Source of the DNA: Alishewanella tabrizica
Lineage (GTDB): Bacteria > Pseudomonadota > Gammaproteobacteria > Enterobacterales > Alteromonadaceae
Assembly (NCBI RefSeq): GCF_014652375.1
Contig: NZ_BMYR01000001.1
Span: 110,292-174,291 of the forward strand
Length of the DNA: 64,000 nucleotides
Direction of reading: 5' to 3'
Both the position numbers and the translations under genes were made by a program. The notes beneath the pieces were generated by a model. The model made no database searches, was not told where the DNA came from, and saw only the letters and a program-made list of their open reading frames with translations. Shown here piece after piece: positions 8,186 through 17,487 of this stretch (its first letter is position 1; each line of letters starts with the position of its first letter).

Positions 8186-9505
8186 TTAATCTGAAGAAGC
8201 CAATATCGCTTCAGCCTCTGGCAAACGCAACTGACCGGAGATTAGGCGGGGAAGTAAGGTATCGCGCAGGTTAGCCAGTGTTAGAGCTTTCTTATGATTA
8301 GCTGAGATACTCTGTTGAATTGGTGTGACTACCTGATCAAATGCTTCGGACACTTCTTTATCTGGTGCCGCTAAACTAAAGCTTCCTAAAACATCGTTCT
8401 GAACACGCTGCCGACCACTAGTACCTGACATGCTTCGAATTGCGAACGCTCTAAATAAAGGCTGCCTTGCGAGCAAGTAACCATGAAACTCTGGCAATGG
8501 CGCTCTCGGTCTTAAAACGACAAACTCTGTAGAGCCCCAACCAATTTCATCATTTTCTAAAAAATCAACGAATGCCGTTTTGCCATTTTCGAGGCATGGC
8601 GTAATTCTCGCTAGTAAAGTATCACCATTGCAAAATTTTGTGCCTGAACCAAACTCGCGGTCGTTAACATCAGCTGTTACATGACCCTGTGTTTGAACAC
8701 TCGCCATATCTAAATATTTCGCGACAACTCCCTTTTTCAATTGGCGCTTTGGATTGATCTCATATGCTTCATCAAGCTTCTTCCAAGACCACCCTTCCGG
8801 TATTAACCCCTGCGGGGATTCGACCAGGCGGGAGGGAAATAGCGCTTGGATCTCTGCTGGCAGGCTGGGAGCTTGCGTGCCTGCGTTGGCATGCACCGGG
8901 TCAAAATCGACAAACCAGGATTTATACAGCGCCTGGGAGATGGCTTCTAAGGTGGTATTGGTTTCTCGTAGAAGGACTATGCGGTCGTCAAGTGCACGTA
9001 AAATAGAGCTTATTCTTTTTTGTTCATCGAGAGGCGGTAGCGCAATTTGAAACTTCTTTAATGAGGTAAAGTTAAAAACAGGCTGAACGGAGTTTGCATT
9101 TAATGCATTGATATAATTACTGGTCTTAGGCCATACAAAAAAATAATAAACAAAATCAGTACATGCTAATTTTGCGTTGACTCTGAGTCTCATTGTGTTT
9201 GTCGAAAGCACATAGTGCTCCACACCACTGGCTTTGGTTAGAATCCCAACCTTACCGATAGTACCGACCTTTGGGAATATAAGATCACCTTCTTTACAGT
9301 GATTCCTTGTTAGAGTCGCGTACTTATCCAAACTAACATAGCGACGATCAGACCAGTCAAATGAGCGGCCTTGAATATTTTTCCCCTGAACAACCAATGC
9401 ACCTTCGTCTGTATAATCAACATTCTTTAGAGAACTACCGAATGGCGCATCAGCTAACTCTTCAGCAATGTCTTGAACCGTATAAATTGTCCATTCAGAA
9501 CTCAT
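8186..9505 (-). CDS. hsdS: Type I restriction-modification specificity subunit
   Basis: HsdS reads the bipartite DNA target and scaffolds HsdM and HsdR. The 439-aa protein shows the usual two halves: a first target-recognition domain (residues 1-150), a central helical spacer starting LPPLDEQKRISSILRALDDR, a second recognition domain (about 220-370), and a C-terminal helix resembling the spacer (ending NLRDTLLPRLISGQL). It overlaps hsdM by 11 bp. Both recognition domains look intact, so the system should have one bipartite target, which cannot be deduced from sequence. Confidence 0.92.
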   Translation of the reverse strand: MSSEWTIYTVQDIAEELADAPFGSSLKNVDYTDEGALVVQGKNIQGRSFDWSDRRYVSLDKYATLTRNHCKEGDLIFPKVGTIGKVGILTKASGVEHYVLSTNTMRLRVNAKLACTDFVYYFFVWPKTSNYINALNANSVQPVFNFTSLKKFQIALPPLDEQKRISSILRALDDRIVLLRETNTTLEAISQALYKSWFVDFDPVHANAGTQAPSLPAEIQALFPSRLVESPQGLIPEGWSWKKLDEAYEINPKRQLKKGVVAKYLDMASVQTQGHVTADVNDREFGSGTKFCNGDTLLARITPCLENGKTAFVDFLENDEIGWGSTEFVVLRPRAPLPEFHGYLLARQPLFRAFAIRSMSGTSGRQRVQNDVLGSFSLAAPDKEVSEAFDQVVTPIQQSISANHKKALTLANLRDTLLPRLISGQLRLPEAEAILASSD

Positions 9506-11066
9506 ACCCCAGCCCTCCTAACTTATGGCGGATTAACTGGTCTAGCTCTGCGCCTTTGGCCATTTGCTCGCCGAGCTTTTCGGTTAAGGCGGTCATCTTA
9601 TCGGCAAAGGCGTCGTCGCAATCTTCCACTTCTTCTGCGCCAACATAACGGCCGGGCGTTAATACATGGCCGTGTTCGGCAATTTCACTGAGTGGCACGC
9701 TGCGGCAGAAACCCGCAATGTCTTGGTAACCTTGCTCAAAACCTTCCACACCAGTCATATCTTCGCCGCGCCACGCCTTGGCAGTGTTGGCAATACGGTC
9801 AATTGCGGCTTGGTCTAACTCGCTTTGCACACGGCTGATCATCTTGCCGAGCTTACGCGCATCGATAAATAGCACTTCGCCTTTACGCTGCTGCTTTTGC
9901 TTGGTTAAAAACCATAAACAGGCCGGTATTTGGGTGTTAAAAAATAGCTGGCCCGGTAGCGCCACCATCACCTCGACCACATCGGCATCGACCATGGCGC
10001 GGCGAATGTCGCCTTCGCTGTTTTGGCTGGAACTCATAGAGCCATTGGCCAACACAATACCGGCACGGCCGCTGGGTTTTAGGTGATACAGCATATGTTG
10101 CAGCCAAGCGTAGTTAGCATTACCTTGTGGCGGGTTGCCATACACCCAACGCGGATCCCCTTCCAAACTACCGTGCCACCAGTCGCTGATATTAAAGGGC
10201 GGGTTAGCCAGAATATAATCGGCGCGTAAATCGCTATGCTGGTTTTTAATAAAGGTATCAGCAGGCTCGCGGCCCAAATTAAAGTCGATACCGCGAATGG
10301 CCAGGTTCATTGCCGCTAAGCGCCAAGTGGTCGGGTTAGACTCCTGACCGTAAATCGACACATCGCCCAACTTTCCGCCGTGTGCTTCAATAAACTTTTC
10401 GGACTGTACGAACATGCCGCCACTGCCACAGCAGGGGTCATATACTTTGCCCTGGTGCGGGTCCAGCACTGCCACAAGGGTATTTACAATCGACCGTGGC
10501 GTATAGAACTGGCCGCCCTTTTTACCCTCGGCACTGGCAAACTGGCCTAAAAAGTACTCGTATACCTGACCTAAAATATCGCGCGCCTTGCTTTGATCTT
10601 CACCAAAACCAATGGTTGAGATCACATCCACTAGTTCGCCTAGCTTACCATCCGGTAACGGCGAGCGAGCATAGCGCTTATCTAAAATACCTTTTAAGGT
10701 CGGGTTTTCCTGCTCAATTGCTGCTAAGGCATCATCAATGCGCTTGCCAATATCGGCTTGCTTGGCGTTGGCACGCAGTGCTTCCCAGCGTGCGTTTTCT
10801 GGCACCCAGAATACGTTAACCATTTTAAAGTAATCGCGATCTTCCAGCTCTGCTGCTAAGTCTTCCTCGCTGGCATCAGCAAAATACAGCTCGTCGCTGG
10901 GATCGTCCAGGCGCTTTAAGAGTTCGGCGCGGCGGCTAGCAAAAGAGTCCGAGATAAACTTTAAGAAAATCAGCCCCAGTACAATATGCTTGTACTCGGC
11001 GGCATCGACATTAGCACGCAGTTTATCGGCGGTGGCCCACAGGGTTTTCTTGATGTCTTGTAGCAT
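9495..11066 (-). CDS. hsdM: Type I restriction-modification N6-adenine methyltransferase subunit
   Basis: HsdM methylates adenine in the target chosen by HsdS, protecting host DNA. The N-terminal helical domain (residues 5-130, KKTLWATADKLRANVD...) is followed by the methyltransferase core with the SAM-binding motif DPCCGSGGM (210-218) and catalytic NPPF (288-291). At 523 aa it has normal length. It is the first gene of the restriction operon, so protection would be made before restriction. Upstream lie about 270 bp without genes (11067-11338), where I see no convincing promoter; AAGGA sits 12 bases before the ATG. Confidence 0.95.
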   Translation of the reverse strand: MLQDIKKTLWATADKLRANVDAAEYKHIVLGLIFLKFISDSFASRRAELLKRLDDPSDELYFADASEEDLAAELEDRDYFKMVNVFWVPENARWEALRANAKQADIGKRIDDALAAIEQENPTLKGILDKRYARSPLPDGKLGELVDVISTIGFGEDQSKARDILGQVYEYFLGQFASAEGKKGGQFYTPRSIVNTLVAVLDPHQGKVYDPCCGSGGMFVQSEKFIEAHGGKLGDVSIYGQESNPTTWRLAAMNLAIRGIDFNLGREPADTFIKNQHSDLRADYILANPPFNISDWWHGSLEGDPRWVYGNPPQGNANYAWLQHMLYHLKPSGRAGIVLANGSMSSSQNSEGDIRRAMVDADVVEVMVALPGQLFFNTQIPACLWFLTKQKQQRKGEVLFIDARKLGKMISRVQSELDQAAIDRIANTAKAWRGEDMTGVEGFEQGYQDIAGFCRSVPLSEIAEHGHVLTPGRYVGAEEVEDCDDAFADKMTALTEKLGEQMAKGAELDQLIRHKLGGLGYEF

Positions 11067-11338
11067 GGTTGGGGTATGTCCTTATGTCGTGTTAGGTACA
11101 CGCGCTATGTTATTGTCTGGCAAAGGTGCCAGTGAGATGCCGGTAATTTAACGCATTTAGAAACAAAGGGGTAGTTTTGCGTTGCTTGGTTGGGTTTGGT
11201 TTATTTTGGTGTGTATGGTTTTGTGGCAGGTGTTTGGTCATTAATGTTGTATGTTGCGATTTTTAAACTTAATTAGCATCAAGTTATGGATGTTATTGTG
11301 AGTTATATAAATGAGGAAACTATTGGTTTTACGTATGC

Positions 11339-11853
11339 GGAGAGTTAGGGATTGCCAGAACCATCCCTGATTCTGGCCCTTCGGGCCGCACTTAAGTGCG
11401 GCCAAATTCGCTCCCAGCGTTTTGTGCCAGAACCATCCCTGGTTCTGGCCCTTCGGGGCCGCACTAAAGTGCGTCCCAACTTGTTCCTGACAAGTTGGTC
11501 GAACCGCAGGGTTCGAACCAAATCCCCTGTCTCTGCCGCATTAATGAAAAAACCCACGCTTTTGGCATTACGGAGAGTCAGGGATTGCCAGAACCATCCC
11601 TGGTTCTGGCCCTTCGGGCCGCACTAAAGTGCGTCCAAATTCGCTCCCAGCGAATTTGTCGAACCGCAGGGTTCGAACCAAATCCTCTGTCTCTGCCGCA
11701 TGAATGAAAAAATCCACGCTTTTGGCGTTACGGAGAGTCAGGGATTGCCAGAACCATCCCTGGTTCTGGCCCTTCGGGCCGCACTAAAGTGCGTCCAAAT
11801 TCGCTCCCGGCGAATTTGTCGAACCGCAGGGTTCGAACCAAATCCCCTGTCTC
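11339..11853. repeat. Degenerate tandem array of tRNA-Ser 3'-end-like units
   Basis: Three units start at 11339, 11572 and 11732 (233 bp, then 160 bp), and a fourth would start at the tRNA itself (11912). Each begins with GGAGAGTYAGGGATT, which matches the tRNA-Ser 3' end at 13 of 15 bases. Each then carries a row of small hairpins: CCAGAACC...GGTTCTGG, GCCCTTCGGGC, GCACTAAAGTGC, CAAATTCG...CGAATTTG and the palindrome GGTTCGAACC. The unit ends in a decayed copy of the tRNA terminator (AACCCACGCTTTTGGC). The first unit contains an extra internal duplication. The short open frames here are by-products of the repeat. Confidence 0.8.
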
Positions 11854-11913
11854 TGCCGTGTTAAAACAAAAGACCCACGCTTTTGGCGTGGGCCTTTTGT
11901 TTTAATCTGGCGG
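11854..11913. repeat. 60-bp direct repeat, right copy, at the tRNA-Ser 3' end
   Basis: This is identical to positions 1-60. It contains the tRNA terminator and the encoded CCA end with the adjoining acceptor bases, so an element inserted by recombination here would leave the tRNA whole. The two copies bracket the restriction and toxin-antitoxin genes. Confidence 0.8.
11861..11905 (-). terminator. Terminator of tRNA-Ser
   Basis: The CCCACGC/GCGTGGG stem has a TTTTG loop and flanking A- and T-tracts. Read on the minus strand it lies 2 bp after the CCA of tRNA-Ser. Confidence 0.8.
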
Positions 11914-11997
11914 AGAGAGAGGGATTCGAACCCTCGTTAGGGGTTAACCTAAACACACTTTCCAGGCGTGCGCCTTCAGCCACTCAGCCATCTCTCC
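11908..11997 (-). tRNA. tRNA-Ser (GGA)
   Basis: Read on the minus strand this 90-nt gene has the acceptor stem GGAGAGA/TCTCTCC, an anticodon loop CTGGAAA (anticodon GGA, serine UCC/UCU codons), a long variable arm typical of serine tRNAs, the T-loop GGTTCGAATCC and an encoded CCA. Its 3' end is the integration point of the island to its left. Confidence 0.95.
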
Positions 11998-12021
11998 GGG
12001 GCTTGCTCTGCAAGCGCCGCT

Positions 12022-12050
12022 ATACTAGGTAAAAAGCGCCGACTTAGCAA
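12022..12050 (-). promoter_or_regulatory. tRNA-Ser promoter
   Basis: On the minus strand TTGCTA (-35) and TAGTAT (-10) are 17 bp apart, and a GC-rich stretch (AGCGGCGC) follows, as in stringently controlled stable-RNA promoters. The tRNA starts about 24 bp downstream. Confidence 0.65.
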
Positions 12051-12114
12051 TAACTATATGCAACACTGTGGCGTTATTGCCGCTATTTTAAGCAGCGGAC
12101 AATAACAACCTTAT

Positions 12115-13173
12115 TTAGGCGTTACCTTTGACCTGCATTTTTTGCTCTTTAGCGAAATTTAACATCCGATCAAGCGGTATTAATGCTTGCTCACGGATAG
12201 CACCATCAACAAAAATTTCGTGTCCGTCATGGTTAAGTAGCGCGTCTTCAATCGCTTTTAAGCCGTTCATCGCCATCCAAGGGCAATGCGCGCAGCTGCG
12301 ACACGTTGCGCCGTTACCACCGGTTGGGGCCGCTATAAAGGTCTTATTGGGCATTAGCTGCTGCATCTTGTAAAAGATGCCTGCATCTGTGGCTACAATA
12401 AACATCTCGTTAGGCAGCGTTTGGCTGGCTTTAATCAGCTGGCTGGTTGAACCTACGGCATCGGCTAATTGCACCACGCTATCGGGCGATTCCGGGTGCA
12501 CTAGCACTGCCGCTTCTGGGTGCTGCTTTTTCAGCTCAATTAACGCTTTAGCTTTAAACTCGTCGTGCACAATACAGGCGCCATTCCACAGTAGCATATC
12601 GGCACCGGTTTGCTTTTGCACATAGGCACCTAAATGCTTATCTGGGCCCCATAAGATTTTCTTACCTTGGCTGTCTAAGTAGTCGACTACATCTAGCGCG
12701 ATAGAGGATGTCACCACCCAATCAGCGCGGGCTTTAACGGCTGCAGAGGTATTGGCGTATACCACCACTACGCGATCTGGATGCTGATCGCAAAACGCTG
12801 AAAACTCTGCTGCTGGGCAACCTAAATCGAGCGAACAGGTAGCATCTAACGTGGGCATAATGACGGTTTTTTCTGGTGTTAAAATCTTGGCGGTCTCGCC
12901 CATAAATTTTACACCCGCGACTAACAAGGTTTTAGCCGGATGCTGATTACCAAAACGGGCCATTTCTAACGAGTCTGAAACGCAACCGCCAGTTTCTTCG
13001 GCCAAGGCCTGAATTTCGGGATCAGTATAGTAATGCGCAACCAATACCGCATCTTTTTGCTGTAATAAGGTTTTAATCCGCGCTTTATAGGCGAGCTTCT
13101 CGTCTTGGTTTAATGGCACAGGCTTTTTCGGGAAGGCAAAGTCTTGCTCAGAAAAATACAACGGCTGGTCCAT
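12115..13173 (-). CDS. nadA: Quinolinate synthase A
   Basis: NadA condenses iminoaspartate with dihydroxyacetone phosphate to quinolinate in de novo NAD synthesis, using an oxygen-sensitive [4Fe-4S] cluster. The 352-aa protein keeps the three cluster cysteines at Cys113, Cys200 and Cys297, the same numbers as in E. coli, the last in CRSCAHC. It stands alone between the tRNA-Ser and tRNA-Lys genes. Confidence 0.97.
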   Translation of the reverse strand: MDQPLYFSEQDFAFPKKPVPLNQDEKLAYKARIKTLLQQKDAVLVAHYYTDPEIQALAEETGGCVSDSLEMARFGNQHPAKTLLVAGVKFMGETAKILTPEKTVIMPTLDATCSLDLGCPAAEFSAFCDQHPDRVVVVYANTSAAVKARADWVVTSSIALDVVDYLDSQGKKILWGPDKHLGAYVQKQTGADMLLWNGACIVHDEFKAKALIELKKQHPEAAVLVHPESPDSVVQLADAVGSTSQLIKASQTLPNEMFIVATDAGIFYKMQQLMPNKTFIAAPTGGNGATCRSCAHCPWMAMNGLKAIEDALLNHDGHEIFVDGAIREQALIPLDRMLNFAKEQKMQVKGNA

Positions 13174-13247
13174 AGAATTTACTCAGTGACTAATGAAAGG
13201 CGCGTATTATAAAAGAAAAATTAGAAAAAGACAGTATTGATGCTGCT

Positions 13248-13323
13248 TGGTGGGTCATGATGGATTCGAACCATCGACCAACGGATTAAAAGTCCGCTGC
13301 TCTACCAGCTGAGCTAATGACCC
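13248..13323 (-). tRNA. tRNA-Lys (TTT), copy 4 of the cluster
   Basis: Minus-strand 76-nt gene with acceptor GGGTCAT/ATGACCC, anticodon loop CTTTTAA (anticodon TTT) and encoded CCA. It is the last transcribed of four tandem copies that look identical. Confidence 0.96.
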
Positions 13324-13343
13324 AAACAGGATAACGCGAGAAG

Positions 13344-13419
13344 TGGTGGGTCATGATGGATTCGAACCATCGACCAACGGATTAAAAGTCCGCTGCTCTA
13401 CCAGCTGAGCTAATGACCC
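13344..13419 (-). tRNA. tRNA-Lys (TTT), copy 3 of the cluster
   Basis: The same 76-nt sequence as the neighbouring copies, with anticodon TTT and encoded CCA, separated from the next by about 20 bp (CAAACAGG...). Confidence 0.96.
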
Positions 13420-13437
13420 AAACAGGGTAACGCGAAG

Positions 13438-13513
13438 TGGTGGGTCATGATGGATTCGAACCATCGACCAACGGATTAAAAGTCCGCTGCTCTACCAGCT
13501 GAGCTAATGACCC
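13438..13513 (-). tRNA. tRNA-Lys (TTT), copy 2 of the cluster
   Basis: The same 76-nt sequence with anticodon TTT and encoded CCA. Spacing to both neighbours is short enough for a single precursor transcript. Confidence 0.96.
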
Positions 13514-13540
13514 ACTTCGGTGTACTATGTTTGCGCGGTT

Positions 13541-13616
13541 TGGTGGGTCATGATGGATTCGAACCATCGACCAACGGATTAAAAGTCCGCTGCTCTACCA
13601 GCTGAGCTAATGACCC
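13541..13616 (-). tRNA. tRNA-Lys (TTT), copy 1 of the cluster
   Basis: This is the promoter-proximal copy, with the same 76-nt sequence, anticodon TTT and encoded CCA. Confidence 0.96.
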
Positions 13617-13631
13617 TAACCGCGGACGCAT

Positions 13632-13659
13632 ATCTTACTGATTTACGGAATTTCTGCAA
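13632..13659 (-). promoter_or_regulatory. Promoter of the tRNA-Lys cluster
   Basis: On the minus strand TTGCAG (-35) and TAAGAT (-10) are 16 bp apart. They are followed by a GC-rich discriminator (GCGTCCGCG) typical of stringently controlled tRNA promoters, just ahead of the first tRNA-Lys. Confidence 0.65.
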
Positions 13660-13770
13660 CCAAAAACTGTGATTTTTTGCCGTTTACCGTGCCAACTGCT
13701 TAAAATGCCAGCGAAGCGCTGTGGAACTAGGCGAAAATTGGGTACTGACTAAGCAAGGGGATTTTAGAAA

Positions 13771-13797
13771 AGAAAAAACCCGGCACTGGGCCGGGTT
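13771..13797 (-). terminator. Terminator of the tol-pal operon
   Basis: On the minus strand AACCCGGC/GCCGGGTT pairs around a short loop, followed by TTTTTTC. It starts a few bases after the cpoB stop. Confidence 0.85.
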
Positions 13798-13799
13798 GA

Positions 13800-14600
13800 T
13801 CATTTAAGCGCCTCGAGGCGTTCCTTTGCTAACCGCGCTGCGGTTGAGCTGCCATGAGCAGATACCAGTTTGTTGTAATGTGTTAAGGCCGTGGCCTTAT
13901 CATTTGTACGCTCTGCTATCTGACCGAGCTTTAACAGTGCATCCGCAACTTTGTTTGATTCTGCGAAGTTATTCACTACGCGTTCAAACTGAGTTTTGGC
14001 CTTAGCCAGATCATTGTTATTAAATAATAACTGACCTAGCCAGTAATGCGCATTTGGCGCATACACCGAGTTCGGATAGGTACGCAAAAAAGTCTCAAAT
14101 TCAGGAATTGCAGCATCAAAGCGCCGATCTTTCAGCACCATGTTTACTGCTTTGTCATAGGCTTCATTTTCCGAGACATTCCCCGAAACTATCACCGCTG
14201 GACCACTCGCTGCAGGTGCTGTGCTGGCTGGTGCATTAGATGCCCCACCCTGCGCAGCACTCATACGACGTTCTATTTCCTGGTAAATATCACGCTGTCG
14301 TTGGACGACTTCATCCAACTGATACGAATGAGTTTCGGTAACACCACGCAACTCACTAACTTCATCCAAGAGGATCTGCAATTGTTGTTGCATTCTCACC
14401 TGGCCTTCAGCCCGAGCTTCTACTACCCGCTCTAACGCAGCCAACCGCTGTTCTAGCGTGCCCGCTGCGGCAGGAGTAGCAGCAGATGAAGTTGTTCTGC
14501 TGCTTCTGCCTATCTCAGTAACTGGCGCCGGATTTGCCCAGACGCCAACACTGACTAAGGACATTGCTATAAGCAGAGGTTTCTTCACTGTCATCCTCAC
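13800..14600 (-). CDS. cpoB: Cell division coordinator CpoB (YbgF), periplasmic
   Basis: CpoB links outer-membrane constriction by Tol-Pal with septal peptidoglycan synthesis by PBP1B. The 266-aa protein has a signal peptide (MRMTVKKPLLIAMSLVSVGV, cleaved after WA), a trimerising coiled coil (about 45-95, LEQRLAALERVVEARAE...), an Ala/Pro/Ser linker, and C-terminal TPR repeats (about 140-266, starting NEAYDKAVNMVLKDRRF). It is the last gene of the Tol-Pal operon, 16 bp after pal, with a terminator right behind it. Confidence 0.93.
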   Translation of the reverse strand: MRMTVKKPLLIAMSLVSVGVWANPAPVTEIGRSSRTTSSAATPAAAGTLEQRLAALERVVEARAEGQVRMQQQLQILLDEVSELRGVTETHSYQLDEVVQRQRDIYQEIERRMSAAQGGASNAPASTAPAASGPAVIVSGNVSENEAYDKAVNMVLKDRRFDAAIPEFETFLRTYPNSVYAPNAHYWLGQLLFNNNDLAKAKTQFERVVNNFAESNKVADALLKLGQIAERTNDKATALTHYNKLVSAHGSSTAARLAKERLEALK

Positions 14601-14616
14601 TCGTACCTTGTATTAA

Positions 14617-15135
14617 TTAATATACCAATACACCGCGACGGTTTTTAGCATAAGCAGCTTCGTTCGTTTCACGAACTGCTGGCTTTTCTTCACCGTAGCT
14701 TACTGTAGAGATTTGACCAGCGCTTACGCCCAGGTTCTGTAAGTATTGAACTACAGCTAAAGCACGACGCTCGCCAAGTGCAATGTTGTACTCTGGCGTG
14801 CCACGCTCGTCAGTGTGACCTTCAACAGTTACACGTACGCTTGGGTTAGCGCGCAGGAACTCACCGTGTGCTTGTAACACTTCAGCGAACTCTGGACGAA
14901 TAGTTGCACGGTCGAAATCGAAGTATACGGTGTTTTCACGACGTAATGCTTCCATTTTCTGACGCATTTGTTCAGCAGCCAGAGCAGCTGGATCAGCGCG
15001 CTCTACTTGAACAGTTTGGTTAGTCATTGCAGAGTCAGCATCGCCAGCACCAGTAGAAGACTTTGAGCTACATGCAGCCAGTGCTAATACTGGAACTGCA
15101 ATTAACAAGCCTTTTAATACTTTGTTTAAGTTCAT
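14617..15135 (-). CDS. pal: Peptidoglycan-associated lipoprotein Pal
   Basis: Pal is an outer-membrane lipoprotein that binds peptidoglycan and TolB and helps constrict the outer membrane at division. The signal peptide ends in a lipobox (LALAAC, lipidated Cys22). The OmpA-like peptidoglycan-binding domain starts near [12 protein letters not shown] and contains [14 protein letters not shown], with its diaminopimelate-contacting residues. At 172 aa it has the normal length. It sits 46 bp after tolB. Confidence 0.97.
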   Translation of the reverse strand: MNLNKVLKGLLIAVPVLALAACSSKSSTGAGDADSAMTNQTVQVERADPAALAAEQMRQKMEALRRENTVYFDFDRATIRPEFAEVLQAHGEFLRANPSVRVTVEGHTDERGTPEYNIALGERRALAVVQYLQNLGVSAGQISTVSYGEEKPAVRETNEAAYAKNRRGVLVY

Positions 15136-15181
15136 AAGATTGTCCTTAGATTAATTTACCAAGTTTTACCAAGTTTTTGTT

Positions 15182-16528
15182 TTATAAAAACGGTGACCAC
15201 GCCGGCGATTTCACCTGTCCATCAGCCGCCGGTAGCCTTGCTTTAAAACGCCCATCCATAGAAACCAGTGCCAGCACCTGCGAACGACCATGCATCGTGC
15301 TGTAAATGATCATTGACCCATTTGGTGCAATGCTGGGTGACTCATCCAAATTTGTAGTGGTGAGCACCTGCATGAACCGGCTTTGCCGATCCATACGCGC
15401 CAAATGATATCGTCCACCCGTACGGTTAACCATAACAATGGATTGTCCGTCCGGTGAATACGTTCCTGCTAAGTTCATTTCGCCATCAAACGTTAAGCGA
15501 CGTGTATCACCCGTTGCTAAGTTTACACTATACAGCTGCGGATTTCCTCCACGTTCTGAGCTAAAAACAATCTCTTGTCCATCAGGAGACCAGCTCGGTT
15601 CTGTATCGATAGCACGGTGATTGGTTACACGTGTTAACGCTTTGGTCGCAATGTCCATCACATAAATCTCTGCGTTACCGTCTTTTGATAACACCATGGC
15701 CATTCTACGACCATCTGGTGACCATTTAGGTGCGCTGTTAATCCCAGGAAAGGCGGTTAAGATAGTACGACGCCCAGTGTAAATATCCTGGATAAAAATC
15801 TGTGCTTGACGCTTCTCAAAGGTTACATAAGCCAACTTTGTGCCATCGGGTGACCAATTTGGCGACATCAACGGCTCTTTTGAGCGTAACAATATTTGTT
15901 CATTATACCCGTCATAATCAGCAACGACTAGCTGATATGGAAATTCATTGTTAGGTCTTACTAACACATACGCAATTTTTGTTAAAAACGCACCACGCTC
16001 ACCAGTAAGTTTTTCATAAACGATGTCGCTGATGCGATGCGCATACTGACGGAATTGGCTGCCGTTAATCGTCGTTGTACGGCTATCTAATAAATAATGC
16101 GCGGTAGTAGACAATTGACCTTGGTTTAATAAGCTACTAGCGCCCGTATTGCCTTTAAGGACGTCAATCAATTCAAACACAACTTCATAGCGGTCGATAC
16201 CCACTTCAACCACTTCACCCATAACGATGGCTTCTACCCCTTCTTTCGCCCAAGCCGCAAAGTTAATCTCTGAAGACTTAGCCGGGCGCTGAGGCATTTT
16301 AATGAACGGGATAGGATTAAATTTACCGCTGCGCATTAAATCAGCAGAAACCACCTCTGCAATATTTTCTTTAGGTAATGTAGTGCCTCTGAAGGTGAAA
16401 GGCAGTACAGCAACCGGGCGAGCAGAATCGACCCCACCGGTAATCACAATTTCTAACGAAGCATGCGCTTGCATGCCTACCAGCAGCAGTACGCTGCACA
16501 CTAAACGCTTAATTAATCTATTCATCAA
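15182..16528 (-). CDS. tolB: Tol-Pal system protein TolB, periplasmic
   Basis: TolB is a periplasmic protein that binds Pal and is released by TolA. A signal peptide (ending MQAHA) is followed by an N-terminal domain and a six-bladed beta-propeller. The propeller is marked by repeated SPDG motifs ([48 protein letters not shown]). It is 448 aa long and overlaps tolA by 4 bp. Confidence 0.97.
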   Translation of the reverse strand: MMNRLIKRLVCSVLLLVGMQAHASLEIVITGGVDSARPVAVLPFTFRGTTLPKENIAEVVSADLMRSGKFNPIPFIKMPQRPAKSSEINFAAWAKEGVEAIVMGEVVEVGIDRYEVVFELIDVLKGNTGASSLLNQGQLSTTAHYLLDSRTTTINGSQFRQYAHRISDIVYEKLTGERGAFLTKIAYVLVRPNNEFPYQLVVADYDGYNEQILLRSKEPLMSPNWSPDGTKLAYVTFEKRQAQIFIQDIYTGRRTILTAFPGINSAPKWSPDGRRMAMVLSKDGNAEIYVMDIATKALTRVTNHRAIDTEPSWSPDGQEIVFSSERGGNPQLYSVNLATGDTRRLTFDGEMNLAGTYSPDGQSIVMVNRTGGRYHLARMDRQSRFMQVLTTTNLDESPSIAPNGSMIIYSTMHGRSQVLALVSMDGRFKARLPAADGQVKSPAWSPFL

Positions 16529-17487
16529 AATTCTGGTGCCACCGTTAACGTTATATCTTTGAGTTGGTTATACACATCTGGGTCTTGTGACATGGGTAAG
16601 GTTCCGGCACGATTTACCGCCCGAACCGCCGCATCACACACTACCCGCTCGCCGCTTATCACATTGACACTGGTTACAAAACCATTGGTTGCCAGCCTGA
16701 TATTGACCCGGCAGGTACGCCCGCGCATGGTCGATTCATCTTTAATTAAATTACGATCTATGGCGTCACTGATCATCGCCGTAAAACGCTGCACTTCAGT
16801 GACAGCTTGCTGCGAACGTGCCCGACGACGCGCGTCTGCTTCTGCCGACATTTGTTCTTGCAACATCCGCTCTTGTTCTGCCCGCTCACGATCTTCACGT
16901 TCCTTGCGTGCTCTTTCCGCTTGGGCTTTCGCTAGCGCTTCTTGTTCTGCCTTACGTTTCGCTTCGGCTGCTTTCGCTGCCTCTTCCGCTTTTTTACGCT
17001 CTTGCTCACGCGCTACACGTTGCTGCTCCGCCGTACGCGCTTTTGCTGCTTCGGCCTCTTGCTGTTTTTTCGCTTCAGCGGCCGCTTTGCGCGAGGCTAC
17101 GGCGGCTTCATCAGCTTTGCGTTTTTCTTCAGCAACACGCTTTAATCGTGCTTCTTCTGTGGTGCGCGCGCGTTCAGCTTGTTGTGCTCTCCGCTCTAAA
17201 TCGCGTATACGTTGCTCTTCTGCTTTTCGTGCATCGTCTTGTTGTTTTTTAATATCAGCAACACGCTGCTCTAATTCTTTACGATCTATAGCCACCGCTT
17301 CAACTGGCGGTGGTGGCGGCGGTGGTGCACTGGTGCTATTGCCGGCTTCACCCGATAACGTTATCTGCGTAGGTTTCGGCCAAAAACTTAACCCACTAAT
17401 AAACAACACCGCAACTAAACCAACGTGTAAACCTACTGACTTAGATATCGGTGTTTGCCACCACTTTGGCACGCCGTCAGACTTCAT
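16525..17487 (-). CDS. tolA: Tol-Pal system protein TolA
   Basis: TolA spans from the inner membrane to Pal and transmits the proton-motive force from TolQR. One membrane segment lies near residues 17-37 ([19 protein letters not shown]). A long Ala/Lys/Glu-rich helix follows (about 65-225), then the C-terminal domain with two cysteines ([15 protein letters not shown]...[10 protein letters not shown]). The repetitive helix makes a 316-codon open frame on the opposite strand, which is not a gene. It overlaps tolR by 11 bp. Confidence 0.95.
   Translation of the reverse strand: MKSDGVPKWWQTPISKSVGLHVGLVAVLFISGLSFWPKPTQITLSGEAGNSTSAPPPPPPPVEAVAIDRKELEQRVADIKKQQDDARKAEEQRIRDLERRAQQAERARTTEEARLKRVAEEKRKADEAAVASRKAAAEAKKQQEAEAAKARTAEQQRVAREQERKKAEEAAKAAEAKRKAEQEALAKAQAERARKEREDRERAEQERMLQEQMSAEADARRRARSQQAVTEVQRFTAMISDAIDRNLIKDESTMRGRTCRVNIRLATNGFVTSVNVISGERVVCDAAVRAVNRAGTLPMSQDPDVYNQLKDITLTVAPEF

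Noticed and set aside
11345-11707. Several short open frames in the tRNA-linked array
   Set aside because: They follow the repeat units and hairpins, and nearly the same peptide recurs in each unit, as expected from non-coding repeats.
1-11997. Prophage at the tRNA-Ser site
   Set aside because: No integrase, capsid, tail, lysis or phage regulator genes are seen; the content is only restriction, toxin-antitoxin and repeats.
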